A stretch of DNA of 30,207 nucleotides from NCBI GenBank assembly GCA_002437575.1, contig DJQK01000012.1:715-30921 (forward strand). The letters run 5' to 3'. A program made the translations under genes and the position numbers. The stretch is from Clostridiales bacterium UBA6388. GTDB taxonomy: Bacteria; Bacillota; Clostridia; Oscillospirales; Oscillospiraceae. Position 1 is the first letter of the stretch, and the number at the start of each line of letters is the position of its first letter. This document shows positions 15,924 through 22,956 of this stretch, in pieces. Below the pieces are notes generated by a model. The model was not told the DNA's origin, searched no databases, and worked only from the letters and a program-made list of their open reading frames with translations.

Positions 15924-16322
15924 ATGTATCCGAAGCGAAAGGCGAAAAGTGACCGCGAACGGTTTCTGGACGCGTTCAAAAAGAAGGTAGGCTGCACGCC
16001 GGAGGTCTATGTGCGGCGGAAGCTGGCTTCCGGCATGGAAGAGACGGAGCTCTCAAAGCTCTACGATATGCTGGCCATCGAAATTGCCAGACGCGCCTCG
16101 TGCACGGCCATCCGGTATCAGGACGTTCTCAAAACGCCGGAACCCAAAGAGGCGCACAAAAAGCTTGCGGCAAGCTTCCGCGTGCCGGTGTGCGAAAAAT
16201 GCGGGGCAAACATGGTCCTGCGCACAGGTCAAACAGGTGCAAGAAAGGGCAAAAAGTTCTGGGGCTGCTCCAATTACCCCGCCTGCCGCTGGACAAAAAA
16301 CATCGAAGAGAAGAACGTATGA
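15924..16322 (+). CDS. Topoisomerase-type C4 zinc-finger protein
   Basis: The 132-residue protein has a C-terminal zf-C4 topoisomerase finger (about 92-128): CEKCGANMVLR followed by KFWGCSNYPACRWTK, giving the Cys-x2-Cys...Cys-x5-Cys pattern. The N-terminal 80 residues are basic and helical (MYPKRKAKSDRERF), without a topoisomerase catalytic domain, so this is a stand-alone finger protein and probably binds single-stranded nucleic acid. The ATG at 15924 follows GGGAGGTGG. Its stop overlaps the truA start (ATGA), coupling it to a tRNA-modification gene. The biological role is not known. Confidence 0.86.
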   Translation: MYPKRKAKSDRERFLDAFKKKVGCTPEVYVRRKLASGMEETELSKLYDMLAIEIARRASCTAIRYQDVLKTPEPKEAHKKLAASFRVPVCEKCGANMVLRTGQTGARKGKKFWGCSNYPACRWTKNIEEKNV

Positions 16323-17053
16323 AAAATCTGAAGCTGATCATTTCCTACGACGGCTCGCGCTACTATGGCTGGGAGCGCCAGCCGGGACGAGACACCATTC
16401 AGGGAAAGCTCGAGTCGGTTCTCAGCCGGATGGTGAATGCCGATGTGAACGTCATCGGCGCGGGCCGGACGGACGCGGGCGTGCACGCAAGAGCGATGGT
16501 GGCCAACTGCTATCTGGAAACCGCAATGCAGCCGGACGAAATTCGCGATTACATGAACCATTATCTTCCGGACGATATCTGCGTGAATGAGGTGAAATTC
16601 GCCGCCGACCGCTTCCACGCGAGATACCGTGCCGTCGGAAAGCTCTATACCTACACCTGCTACGTGGGAGAAACGAAGCCGGTCTTCAACCGCAAATACG
16701 TCACGACGCTCGACTGCGTGCCGGATTTAGCCGCCATGCAGCAGACCGCGGAGATCCTCGTGGGCGAGCACGACTTCAAGAGCTTCTGCTCGAACCCGCA
16801 GATGAAAAAATCGACGGTGCGCATCGTCGACTCCATCGAGATCGTCCGCAAAAAAGACTACGTCTACTTTAACTTCCACGGCACAGGCTTTTTGCAGAAC
16901 ATGGTGCGCATTCTGGTCGGAACGCTTCTGGAGGTCGGGCAGGGGAAACGCACGGTCGAGAGCGTGCGCGAAGCGTTGGAGGCTTTAGATCGCACCAAAG
17001 CCGGCTATACCGCCCCACCGCAGGGGCTGTGCTTGATGCGGGTAGATTATTAA
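16319..17053 (+). CDS. truA: tRNA pseudouridine(38-40) synthase TruA
   Basis: This enzyme converts uridines 38-40 in the anticodon arm of many tRNAs to pseudouridine. The 244-residue product has the TruA catalytic motif GRTDAGVHA with Asp52 as nucleophile, the N-terminal LIISYDGSRYYGWERQ strand, RFHARYRAVGKLYTY, HDFKSFC and the late HGTGFLQNMVRILVGTL helix. Length is normal for the family. The start overlaps the stop of the zinc-finger gene by four bases. A frame open further upstream belongs to a different reading frame of that gene and is not part of TruA. Confidence 0.97.
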   Translation: MKNLKLIISYDGSRYYGWERQPGRDTIQGKLESVLSRMVNADVNVIGAGRTDAGVHARAMVANCYLETAMQPDEIRDYMNHYLPDDICVNEVKFAADRFHARYRAVGKLYTYTCYVGETKPVFNRKYVTTLDCVPDLAAMQQTAEILVGEHDFKSFCSNPQMKKSTVRIVDSIEIVRKKDYVYFNFHGTGFLQNMVRILVGTLLEVGQGKRTVESVREALEALDRTKAGYTAPPQGLCLMRVDY

Positions 17054-17081
17054 AAAACGCAGCGGCCTGGCCGTGGCCCAG

Positions 17082-17446
17082 GGGCCATTGTTTTTCTGGC
17101 AGAGACCTGCCAGCCGGTCCAAACGCATTTTCTTTCTTGCTCGTGCAAGAAAGAAAACGCTTTGCAAAAGAAAGAAAACGCCAGAGAAAACCCTTTGGAA
17201 GGGTTTTCTCTGGACTCTTTCCCAAACAGAGGGGCTGCGGCCCCTCAGACACCCTTGGGGTTCTCGACAATTTGTGCAGAGAAAACAGAGAGTGCTTACG
17301 AAAATCGTGAGCACTCTCTTTCTGTTTTGCAATTGCGTTCGATTTTGTTCTCGTTACAACGATCTTCCTGCCGAGCAGCAAACTTTTGGTCTTTGGCCGT
17401 CACAAGGCACTTTTGCTCTGCAAAAGTCCTTGTGAGGGGGCTGCTG
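17082..17446. repeat. Block of stacked hairpins in a gene-free spacer (17054-17676)
   Basis: The 623-base spacer between truA and the S41 peptidase gene contains at least six stem-loops. They are: CTGGCAG/CTGCCAG at 17096-17113; a 13-bp perfect stem at 17128-17157; a 15-bp perfect stem with 3-base loop at 17181-17213; GAGGGGC/GCCCCTC at 17229-17246; a long stem at 17282-17328 with one wobble and a bulge; and a 15-bp stem with a one-base bulge at 17401-17434. The first may end truA transcription. The whole resembles composite intergenic repeats I associate with Oscillospiraceae genomes, but that is recollection. From 17447 to 17676 I see only AT-richer sequence with no confident feature. Confidence 0.65.
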
Positions 17447-17676
17447 TGGTGGGACGCACCCCCTGCCTTCCCCGGGGCAATGTCATCAACTTAAGGCAGC
17501 GCTCCAAAGTGCCAAAAATCGGGCGCAAATATTGGCAAAAATGCCCATTGACAAATGCGGATTCGCTCCAAAATCAAGATGATATTCCGATTTTGAAGTG
17601 ATTTTCATGAAAACATTGCCTTTATATTTTTTCACTGTCCTCTTGACGGGGCGGTTCAAACTGGGAAGCTGCGTTT

Positions 17677-19185
17677 TTAATGGAGTTCCAGATACGAGAT
17701 GGCCTTCAGCAGAACCGTATCCTGCCCGGCAAGCGCGTCGGAGACGGTCTGCTCGCACCAGATATCCGGCTGCACGCCGTGATTGCAGACCGGCGTCCCG
17801 TCTTCCATGACGCAGTTATAGGTCGAAACGGCGAAACGGAAATCACCAGGAAGCTCCTTTAGTAAGAGCTGTCCGGTGCCGCCCGCGGTGTTTGTGCCGA
17901 TGAGGGTCACATTGGGCGCACCCTTCGCGAAAACGGCAAAGTCGTCTCCGGCAGAAGCACAGTTCCAGTCAGTCAGAATCACGACAGGCTTATCGCAGAG
18001 GCGCACGGCGGTTTCTTCCGGTTCTGCCGCTTCCGTCCCTTCTGTAAATTCGGGTGCGGACAGGCTCTTGCCGTAGGGAACAACATACCGGTGCGCGTAC
18101 ATATCCAGTCCGTCCTGATAATACTGTTCCTGCCCGGCATCGAGTTCGAGTTCTTCAAAATAGTCTTTGAGCCCAAGCGCCGTCGTGACCTGCGTCGGGT
18201 CGACATACTGCTTGTAGACCGTCATCGCGCCCATATCCTCCGGCACAACAAAATGCCGCAGAACCGCAAACGCGTTGCCGTCGCTCCCGCCGCTGTTTCC
18301 GCGAACGTCCAGAATGTAGGCCGTCGCTTTCTCGCGCGTTTCGTCAATCCATGCGGCGAATTCCTCCGGTAAAGAAGCATTTGCAAAGGACGTGATCTCG
18401 GCCACATAAATGGAATCTGCGACGACATAGCTCTTGAAGGAACCATAAGCGGTCTCGTCGTGCTTCAGCTCCATGCTGAGATCATCCGGCAGCTGCTCTC
18501 TATTCCCGGCGTGCTCCGCATAGGACAATTGGGCGCGAAATTCCGTTCCGTCCGGCGCAAAGCCGGAGAGCGTCAGCTCTTTTGCTGTCTCGCTCAGCAG
18601 CATCCTCTCGGCAAGCAGTTCTTCTCGTCTTCCGTATGTAAAACAGCCCACATAGCGGCCGTATTCTTGCTCCAGATATTCTTTCGTCGGAAGGCCGCCA
18701 ATTTCCGTGATCGTCGAGCCCAGTGGGATTTGCGCAAGCGTACTGCGCGGCGCGCTGCCCAGGAAAAAGGCGTCTTCCATGTACCGAAGCGAAATGGGGG
18801 AAATCCAGAACCCGCGTCCGGTTCGCAAGGCGTTCTGAAAATCTTCGTCCATACAGCCCAGCTGCGTGTGGCCGTCGCGAAGAAGCGCGGTAAACGCGCT
18901 CAGTTCGTTATAATACGCATACAAGTTGTCGGTTTCCTGAACGCGCCCGATGGCGGCCCTGTATTCCGCGTCCCAATCCAGATCGGGAACCTGATTCCAC
19001 ATCCCGTAATACGTTTTTGCCGTCTCCCAGATGACGGAAAGGCCGTATACCTTTTCTTCGGCAGACAAAAAATCGCTGTCGGAAAGCACCCGATACTTCA
19101 CAGTGCCTTTTTGCGCGTAGAAAATGCCCGCGAGCAAAAGCAGCACCGCAAGAACAGTGATGGTGACTTTCTTCGTTTTCGTCAT
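17677..19185 (-). CDS. S41-family (C-terminal processing) peptidase, membrane-anchored
   Basis: The 502-residue protein has an N-terminal signal anchor (about 7-24) and a helical region. A tail-specific protease core follows with DVRGNSGGSDGNAF (about 288-302), the nucleophile motif DWNCASAGDD (Ser near 411) and TNTAGGTG (about 430). Typical CtpA enzymes use a Ser-Lys dyad with Lys in a GKG-like context; here TAGGTG lacks it, as in S41 members closer to the retinoid-binding-protein type. The ATG at 19185 follows GGGAGG; extension upstream would run into trmO. It is 22 bases behind trmO and probably cotranscribed. Substrate unknown; likely acts outside the membrane. Confidence 0.87.
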   Translation of the reverse strand: MTKTKKVTITVLAVLLLLAGIFYAQKGTVKYRVLSDSDFLSAEEKVYGLSVIWETAKTYYGMWNQVPDLDWDAEYRAAIGRVQETDNLYAYYNELSAFTALLRDGHTQLGCMDEDFQNALRTGRGFWISPISLRYMEDAFFLGSAPRSTLAQIPLGSTITEIGGLPTKEYLEQEYGRYVGCFTYGRREELLAERMLLSETAKELTLSGFAPDGTEFRAQLSYAEHAGNREQLPDDLSMELKHDETAYGSFKSYVVADSIYVAEITSFANASLPEEFAAWIDETREKATAYILDVRGNSGGSDGNAFAVLRHFVVPEDMGAMTVYKQYVDPTQVTTALGLKDYFEELELDAGQEQYYQDGLDMYAHRYVVPYGKSLSAPEFTEGTEAAEPEETAVRLCDKPVVILTDWNCASAGDDFAVFAKGAPNVTLIGTNTAGGTGQLLLKELPGDFRFAVSTYNCVMEDGTPVCNHGVQPDIWCEQTVSDALAGQDTVLLKAISYLELH

Positions 19186-19207
19186 GGCAGCGGCCTCCCT
19201 GAAAAAT

Positions 19208-19879
19208 CTATAACGTGACGATCTCCACGACGGTGAGCGTATCGCCGCTGATCGTAAAGCGCACGTCGAAGCCTGCGAAGTTGAAGCCGTAGCGGCGCGT
19301 GGGGTCGTGCTGATAGCCGGGGCGGGGATTTTGCCGGAGCGTCTGGAAAAGTCCCGCGCGTTTTTCTTCCGGAATTTTGGATAGAAGCGCTTCCGGGAAA
19401 ACGACCTCCAACGGCTCGGCGTTCCGGCTTTCGGCAAATGCGTCGACCGCGTCGGGGTGCGAATCGGCGTAGGGAAGATAGGGCTTGATATCAAAAATCG
19501 GCGTGCCGTCGGCCAGATCCGCGCCCGCGACATAGAGAACGGGGCCCTCTTTTGTGTGAAGGTCTGCCTTCACGAGCCTCACGCTCGAGAGCCCAATGGG
19601 GTTCGGCCGGAACGGCGAGCGCGTTGCAAACACACCCACACGCGTTTTTCCCCCGAGCTTCGGCGGCGCGACCGTGGGGGCCCACTGGCCGTCCGGAATG
19701 CGGTCAAAGCGCCAGATGAGCCACAGATGGCTCCAGCCGTCAATGCCGCGCAGACAGTCCGGATTGCGGTAGTCGGGCTCGAACACGATTTGAGACACCA
19801 GCGCGTCGGCCAGCCCCGACTGGCGCGGGATGCCGAATTTTGTGGGGAAGTCCGAGTGGATGCGGGCAATGTAGTCCAT
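19208..19879 (-). CDS. trmO: tRNA (N6-threonylcarbamoyladenosine37-N6)-methyltransferase TrmO
   Basis: TrmO (formerly TsaA/YaeB) N6-methylates t6A at position 37 of certain tRNAs using S-adenosylmethionine in an unusual beta-barrel fold. The 223-residue product shows the family motifs GIDGWSHLWLIW, GVFATRSPFRPNPIGLS and DLADGTPIFDIKPYLPYAD, followed by the C-terminal RQNPRPGYQHDPTRRYGF segment. Length is normal. It has its own promoter (19909-19936), is divergent from greA, and is followed closely by the S41 peptidase gene. Confidence 0.95.
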   Translation of the reverse strand: MDYIARIHSDFPTKFGIPRQSGLADALVSQIVFEPDYRNPDCLRGIDGWSHLWLIWRFDRIPDGQWAPTVAPPKLGGKTRVGVFATRSPFRPNPIGLSSVRLVKADLHTKEGPVLYVAGADLADGTPIFDIKPYLPYADSHPDAVDAFAESRNAEPLEVVFPEALLSKIPEEKRAGLFQTLRQNPRPGYQHDPTRRYGFNFAGFDVRFTISGDTLTVVEIVTL

Positions 19880-19908
19880 GACAAGCCTCCGTTTGGTTCT
19901 TTGCAGAT

Positions 19909-19936
19909 ATCATACCACACGGACTGGAAATTGCAA
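19909..19936 (-). promoter_or_regulatory. Promoter of trmO-S41 peptidase operon
   Basis: On the minus strand, TTGCAA (19931-19936) precedes TATGAT (19909-19914) by 16 bases. A TGG directly upstream of the -10 gives an extended -10. The start codon is about 30 bases downstream. Confidence 0.75.
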
Positions 19937-19943
19937 ATTTCTT

Positions 19944-19971
19944 TTGCTTTTTCTGAAAAAAGGTGTAAAAT
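19944..19971 (+). promoter_or_regulatory. Probable greA promoter upstream of the repeat element
   Basis: TTGCTT at 19944-19949 and TAAAAT at 19966-19971 are separated by 16 bases. Transcription would start at about 19978, inside the left end of the inverted-repeat element, leaving a leader of about 180 bases before greA. Confidence 0.55.
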
Positions 19972-19973
19972 AG

Positions 19974-20141
19974 CTAAGGTGTATTCTTCCAACTCCCAAT
20001 GTGACCGGCAGCGAGGAATTTTTGCGCTGAGCAAGACATTTTTTGCAGGAATACTGACGTATTTCAAAGAAAAATGGCGCTGACGGAGCGTGAAAAGGCC
20101 CGCTGTCCGGGTGCGTCGGGAGTTGGAAGAATACACCCTAG
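19974..20141. repeat. MITE-like element with 24-bp terminal inverted repeats
   Basis: The 168-bp element is bounded by 24-base terminal inverted repeats (19974-19997 and 20118-20141) that match at 23 positions and begin CTARGGTGTATTCTTCC. It holds no credible gene. Parts of its end recur at 20918-20933 (exact 16 bases) and, inverted and diverged, at 23736-23781. The right end abuts the greA ribosome binding site (20147-20152). No clear target-site duplication is visible. Confidence 0.8.
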
Positions 20142-20158
20142 TATCAGGAGGGATGATC

Positions 20159-20662
20159 ATGAACGATGAACTGACTGCTGTAGACATCAAAAAAATGGAA
20201 GAAGAGATCAAGTACCGCCAGCTCGAGCTGCGGCCAAAGATCCTCGAGGACGTGAAGACGGCGCGGGAATTCGGCGATTTAAGCGAGAACTTTGAATACA
20301 AGGCCGCCAAGCAGGAAAAGCGCCGCAACGACAGCCGCATCCGGTATTTAGAGCGCATGATCAAGACCGCGAAGGTCATCGACACGCAGTCGAACCCGGA
20401 CGAGATCGGTCTTTTCGACAAGGTCGTCATCTATATCGAAGAAGACGACGAGGAGCAGACCATCGAGCTCGTCACGACGCTGCGCCAGAATGCGCTCAAG
20501 GGCCTGATCAGCAAGGAATCTCCCGTCGGCAAGGCCGTCATGGGCCACAAGGCAGGCGACCGCGTGCTCGTGCAGGTGAACGAGAACTACAGCTATTATA
20601 TTCAGATCCGGAGCGTGGAAAAGGGAACGGACGACGATTCGCTGCCCATCAGCAGCTATTGA
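20159..20662 (+). CDS. greA: Transcription elongation factor GreA
   Basis: GreA stimulates the intrinsic RNA-cleavage activity of backtracked RNA polymerase. The 167-residue product has an N-terminal coiled coil whose tip carries the acidic residues Asp40 and Glu43 in FGDLSENFEYKAAKQ. A C-terminal FKBP-like domain follows, with SKESPVGKAVMGHKAGDRV. The ATG at 20159 has good spacing from AGGAGGG (20147-20152); an ATG at 20153 is too close to it, and further upstream the frame runs through the repeat. Linker and acidic insert sequences differ from E. coli, so a GreA/GreB-family paralog is possible, but GreA is the usual single Firmicute copy. Confidence 0.93.
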   Translation: MNDELTAVDIKKMEEEIKYRQLELRPKILEDVKTAREFGDLSENFEYKAAKQEKRRNDSRIRYLERMIKTAKVIDTQSNPDEIGLFDKVVIYIEEDDEEQTIELVTTLRQNALKGLISKESPVGKAVMGHKAGDRVLVQVNENYSYYIQIRSVEKGTDDDSLPISSY

Positions 20663-21089
20663 CGTTTCTGGAAAAAGGGCAGCTTTCCGGCCGTGTTATG
20701 TGCAGGCGCAGAACGTGAGGCTGCCGGATGTTGATGTACGGCCCCGGCCTGCGGTCAAAGCGCATGATCGGATCGTCCGTGACCGAGAGGGGAAGCGAAG
20801 CTCCGATGGTGAACAGAGAGCTTCCGAACACGACGCCGGTGAGCAGGAAAGCGCCCACGCGGACCTTGAGCGTCGACTCCATGCCGGCGGGCATCGCGCC
20901 GTAAATTTCGCCGCGAAGAATACACCCTAGAATAAACTCCGGCCGGATGCCAAGCGCGGCCAGACCGATCGAGCCGTCTGTGCGCTTCGGCGGATCGTTT
21001 CCGTCGATCCTTCGATTTTCAACCCCTGACTTGGTGAAAATCTCTCGCCGAAGACTTCTTGCCGAATTGCGCGGCGCTGCCTTGCGCAA
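20649..21089 (-). pseudogene. Possible gene remnant fused to a dispersed repeat
   Basis: A 146-codon minus-strand frame overlaps the greA end by 14 bases. Its C-terminal part (20649 to about 20900) looks protein-like: MPAGMESTLKVRVG, a hydrophobic segment (GAFLLTGVVFGSSLFTIG), then TDDPIMRFDRRPGPYINIRQ. I do not recognise the family. The N-terminal part (about 20918-21089) is encoded by dispersed repeat sequence, and its NDPPKR stretch recurs in the second repeat copy near 23840. The best reading is the 3' end of an older gene cut off by repeat insertion; a short expressed protein starting at an internal ATG near 20900 is less likely. No ribosome binding site was identified. Confidence 0.35.
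20918..21085. repeat. Dispersed repeat, copy 1
   Basis: This non-coding stretch starts with GAAGAATACACCCTAG, identical to the right end of the 19974-20141 element. It contains a 22-base match (20982-21003, GCGCTTCGGCGGATCGTT onward) to 23840-23861. Further along, diverged matches to the second copy continue (GAAAATCT, GCCGA, TTCTTGCC, GCTGCC). Confidence 0.65.
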
Positions 21090-21092
21090 AAG

Positions 21093-21123
21093 ACCCCGGT
21101 GCAGTCAAAAACTGCATCGGGGT
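21093..21123 (-). terminator. Terminator of the histidine phosphatase gene
   Basis: A 13-bp stem with one G-T pair (21093-21105 with 21111-21123, loop CAAAA) lies just beyond the stop at 21140. On the minus strand it is followed by TCTTTTG. Confidence 0.8.
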
Positions 21124-21139
21124 TTCGCTTGCGAATGCT

Positions 21140-21874
21140 TTATGACCAGGTCTCTCTTGTGCCGTCGCCGTTACGCTCACAGAAGCGGGCGCAGAAGGAC
21201 GGCGCTTCGCCGTTTGCGTCGAGGTGCGAGAGATCTCCGAAGCGCAGCATCCGGAAGACGGCCGTTCCCTTTTCGCGCTCTTCGGTCGTGACGACGGTGA
21301 CGCTGCTGGGTAACGCGACGGTGTGGTGCCAGAGCGTGACGGGCGAGCAGTCAAACAGTCTCGACAGCAGCACGCACTCGACGCCGAAGTGGCAGAAGAT
21401 CAGAATATTTTCGGTGTTCGGCCGGAGGGCCTTGTACACATGATCGCCGCGCTCGTAGCCGTGCTTGGAGGTCAAAGCGTCGAGGCCGTCTGTCACCGCG
21501 CGGTAGACGGGCTCGATGCCGGAATTCACGTAAGCCGGCGCGGACATCCAGCGCGCGGGGTCATAATACGCAGGCTCGCTCGTCCACAGCCGCGGCGGAA
21601 AATCCCAGCCGAAGCCCTTGGGGTTAAATTCCGGCGGCACGGCGTAGCCCTTGTCAAACTCCCGCAGCCATGGGAAAACCTCCGCTTCTTTTCCGACGGC
21701 CCGAAGCGTTAAAGACGCGGTGTCTCTGGCTCTTCCGAGCGGGGAGGTGTAATACGAGGCGTTTTCGATCTTCGACAGGCGGCGGCTCAAGAGCTCTGCC
21801 TCGCGCCAGCCCTTTTCGGTCAGAGAGTCTCGTTCATAGTCGGGCTCGGCGTGGCGGATGATGTAAATGTTCAT
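21140..21874 (-). CDS. Histidine phosphatase family protein
   Basis: The 244-residue protein belongs to the phosphoglycerate mutase-like superfamily. The catalytic RHG-type motif is RHAEPDY with phospho-accepting His8, followed by TEKGWREAELLSRRL, YTSPLGRARDTA (second substrate-binding Arg) and the late catalytic His in CHFG. This order is normal for the family; the middle insert (about 90-150) is variable. Substrates in this family range from sugar phosphates to phosphoproteins and nucleotides and cannot be inferred. It has a strong own promoter (21911-21939) although yitT lies upstream on the same strand. Confidence 0.92.
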   Translation of the reverse strand: MNIYIIRHAEPDYERDSLTEKGWREAELLSRRLSKIENASYYTSPLGRARDTASLTLRAVGKEAEVFPWLREFDKGYAVPPEFNPKGFGWDFPPRLWTSEPAYYDPARWMSAPAYVNSGIEPVYRAVTDGLDALTSKHGYERGDHVYKALRPNTENILIFCHFGVECVLLSRLFDCSPVTLWHHTVALPSSVTVVTTEEREKGTAVFRMLRFGDLSHLDANGEAPSFCARFCERNGDGTRETWS

Positions 21875-21910
21875 AGCGGATGCTCCTTGCTTTGCAAAAT
21901 GGCTGCCGTC

Positions 21911-21939
21911 ATTTTAGCGCGGACGGGCCGGTTTGTCAA
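21911..21939 (-). promoter_or_regulatory. Strong promoter of the histidine phosphatase gene
   Basis: On the minus strand, consensus TTGACA (21934-21939) and TAAAAT (21911-21916) are 17 bases apart. The -35 box overlaps the stop codon of the upstream YitT-family gene. Confidence 0.8.
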
Positions 21940-22826
21940 ACCTTGCGCTTGTAGTTGCCGTAGATGACCGCGCCGTCCTTGGCCACGATGAACGCGTGCG
22001 GGTCGTATTTGCGGATGATCGAGCGCAGGCGGCTGACCTCGTATTTGGACACGAGAATGTAGAAAATGTGGACCGGCTGGCCGGTGTATTCGCCGACGCC
22101 TTCGTAGCGCGTGATGCCGCGGTGCAGATCGACGAGAATTTCATGCTCCATTTCGGGGCTCTGGATTTTCGTCACGATCGTGACCTCGACGTTGATGTTC
22201 TGCATATGCAGCTTATCCATCGTCGTCGTCGAGATGAAGGAGAAGAGAATGGAGTAGATGGCCGTTGTCAGGCTGAACGCACAGGCGCAGACGGCATAGA
22301 GCGCGAGGTTCCAGCACAGGTTCACATGGCCGATGCTTGTGTGCGAGCCGCTTTTGATGAGCATCATGCCGAGTAGATCCATGCCGCCCGACGTGCCGCC
22401 CATCCACAAAAGCAGTCCGATGCCGCCGCCGCAGAGCATACCGCCGATGAGGCACCTTGCCAGCTGGTCGCCCGACAAAATGTCCATCTGCGGCACAAGC
22501 GAGAGAAAGACGGTCGTTCCGGTGACGGACAGAAGCGTTTTGAGCACCACGCGATGGTCTAGCCTGCGCCACGCGAGAAGCAGCATCGGCAGGTTGATGG
22601 CGTAGTTGATGAGACCCGCGATATCAAAAGGAGGCGTCCAGTCGACTGCACGCAGAAGAAAGGTCCGGATCAGCTGCGAAAGGCCCATGATGCCGCCGGT
22701 ATACAGCCCCGCCGGGACGACAAACAGGTTCATGCCCAGCGCATACAGCAGTGTCCCGCCCAGAATGCCGAGACAGTGCAGGACTTCCAGCCCGCGATCG
22801 CCCAGCTTTTGCATGGATGATTGCAT
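21936..22826 (-). CDS. YitT/DUF2179-family membrane protein
   Basis: The 296-residue protein has about five transmembrane helices in its first 200 residues, with family stretches VVPAGLYTGGIMGLSQL and GGTSGGMDLL. A soluble C-terminal DUF2179 domain of about 80 residues follows (EVTIVTKIQSPEM, HIFYILVSKYEVSRLRSII). The ATG at 22826 follows GGGAGG with normal spacing; longer in-frame extension passes the promoter and terminator and is rejected. The gene is monocistronic in appearance, with its own promoter at 22867-22895. The transported substrate, if any, is unknown for this family. A related YczE-type gene lies upstream. Confidence 0.92.
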   Translation of the reverse strand: MQSSMQKLGDRGLEVLHCLGILGGTLLYALGMNLFVVPAGLYTGGIMGLSQLIRTFLLRAVDWTPPFDIAGLINYAINLPMLLLAWRRLDHRVVLKTLLSVTGTTVFLSLVPQMDILSGDQLARCLIGGMLCGGGIGLLLWMGGTSGGMDLLGMMLIKSGSHTSIGHVNLCWNLALYAVCACAFSLTTAIYSILFSFISTTTMDKLHMQNINVEVTIVTKIQSPEMEHEILVDLHRGITRYEGVGEYTGQPVHIFYILVSKYEVSRLRSIIRKYDPHAFIVAKDGAVIYGNYKRKV

Positions 22827-22866
22827 AAAAATGCCTCCCTTACCGCAAATGATGCAATTCGTGCAT

Positions 22867-22895
22867 ATAATAGCACTGGAGAACGAAAAATGCAA
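22867..22895 (-). promoter_or_regulatory. Promoter of the YitT-family gene
   Basis: On the minus strand, TTGCAT (22890-22895) and TATTAT (22867-22872) are 17 bases apart, about 40 bases upstream of the ATG. Confidence 0.8.
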
Positions 22896-22916
22896 GAGAT
22901 GCTTCAAATAATCTGC

Positions 22917-22952
22917 AGCAAAAAAGCCGGCACGGGGGCCGGCTTTTTTGCT
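22917..22952. terminator. Strong terminator after the YczE-family gene
   Basis: A perfect 15-bp stem (22917-22931 with 22938-22952) has A- and T-runs on opposite arms. It lies 5 bases beyond the YczE-type stop and isolates the YitT-family promoter from read-through. Confidence 0.9.
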
Positions 22953-22956
22953 GTTT

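Noticed and set aside
17548..17553. Consensus TTGACA as a promoter
   Set aside because: No -10-like box lies 16-18 bases downstream.
17029..17758. Several short frames in the hairpin block after truA
   Set aside because: They run through palindromic sequence on both strands, lack binding sites and look like translated repeats. A short frame MKITSKSEYHLDFG near 17486-17605 is in the same class.
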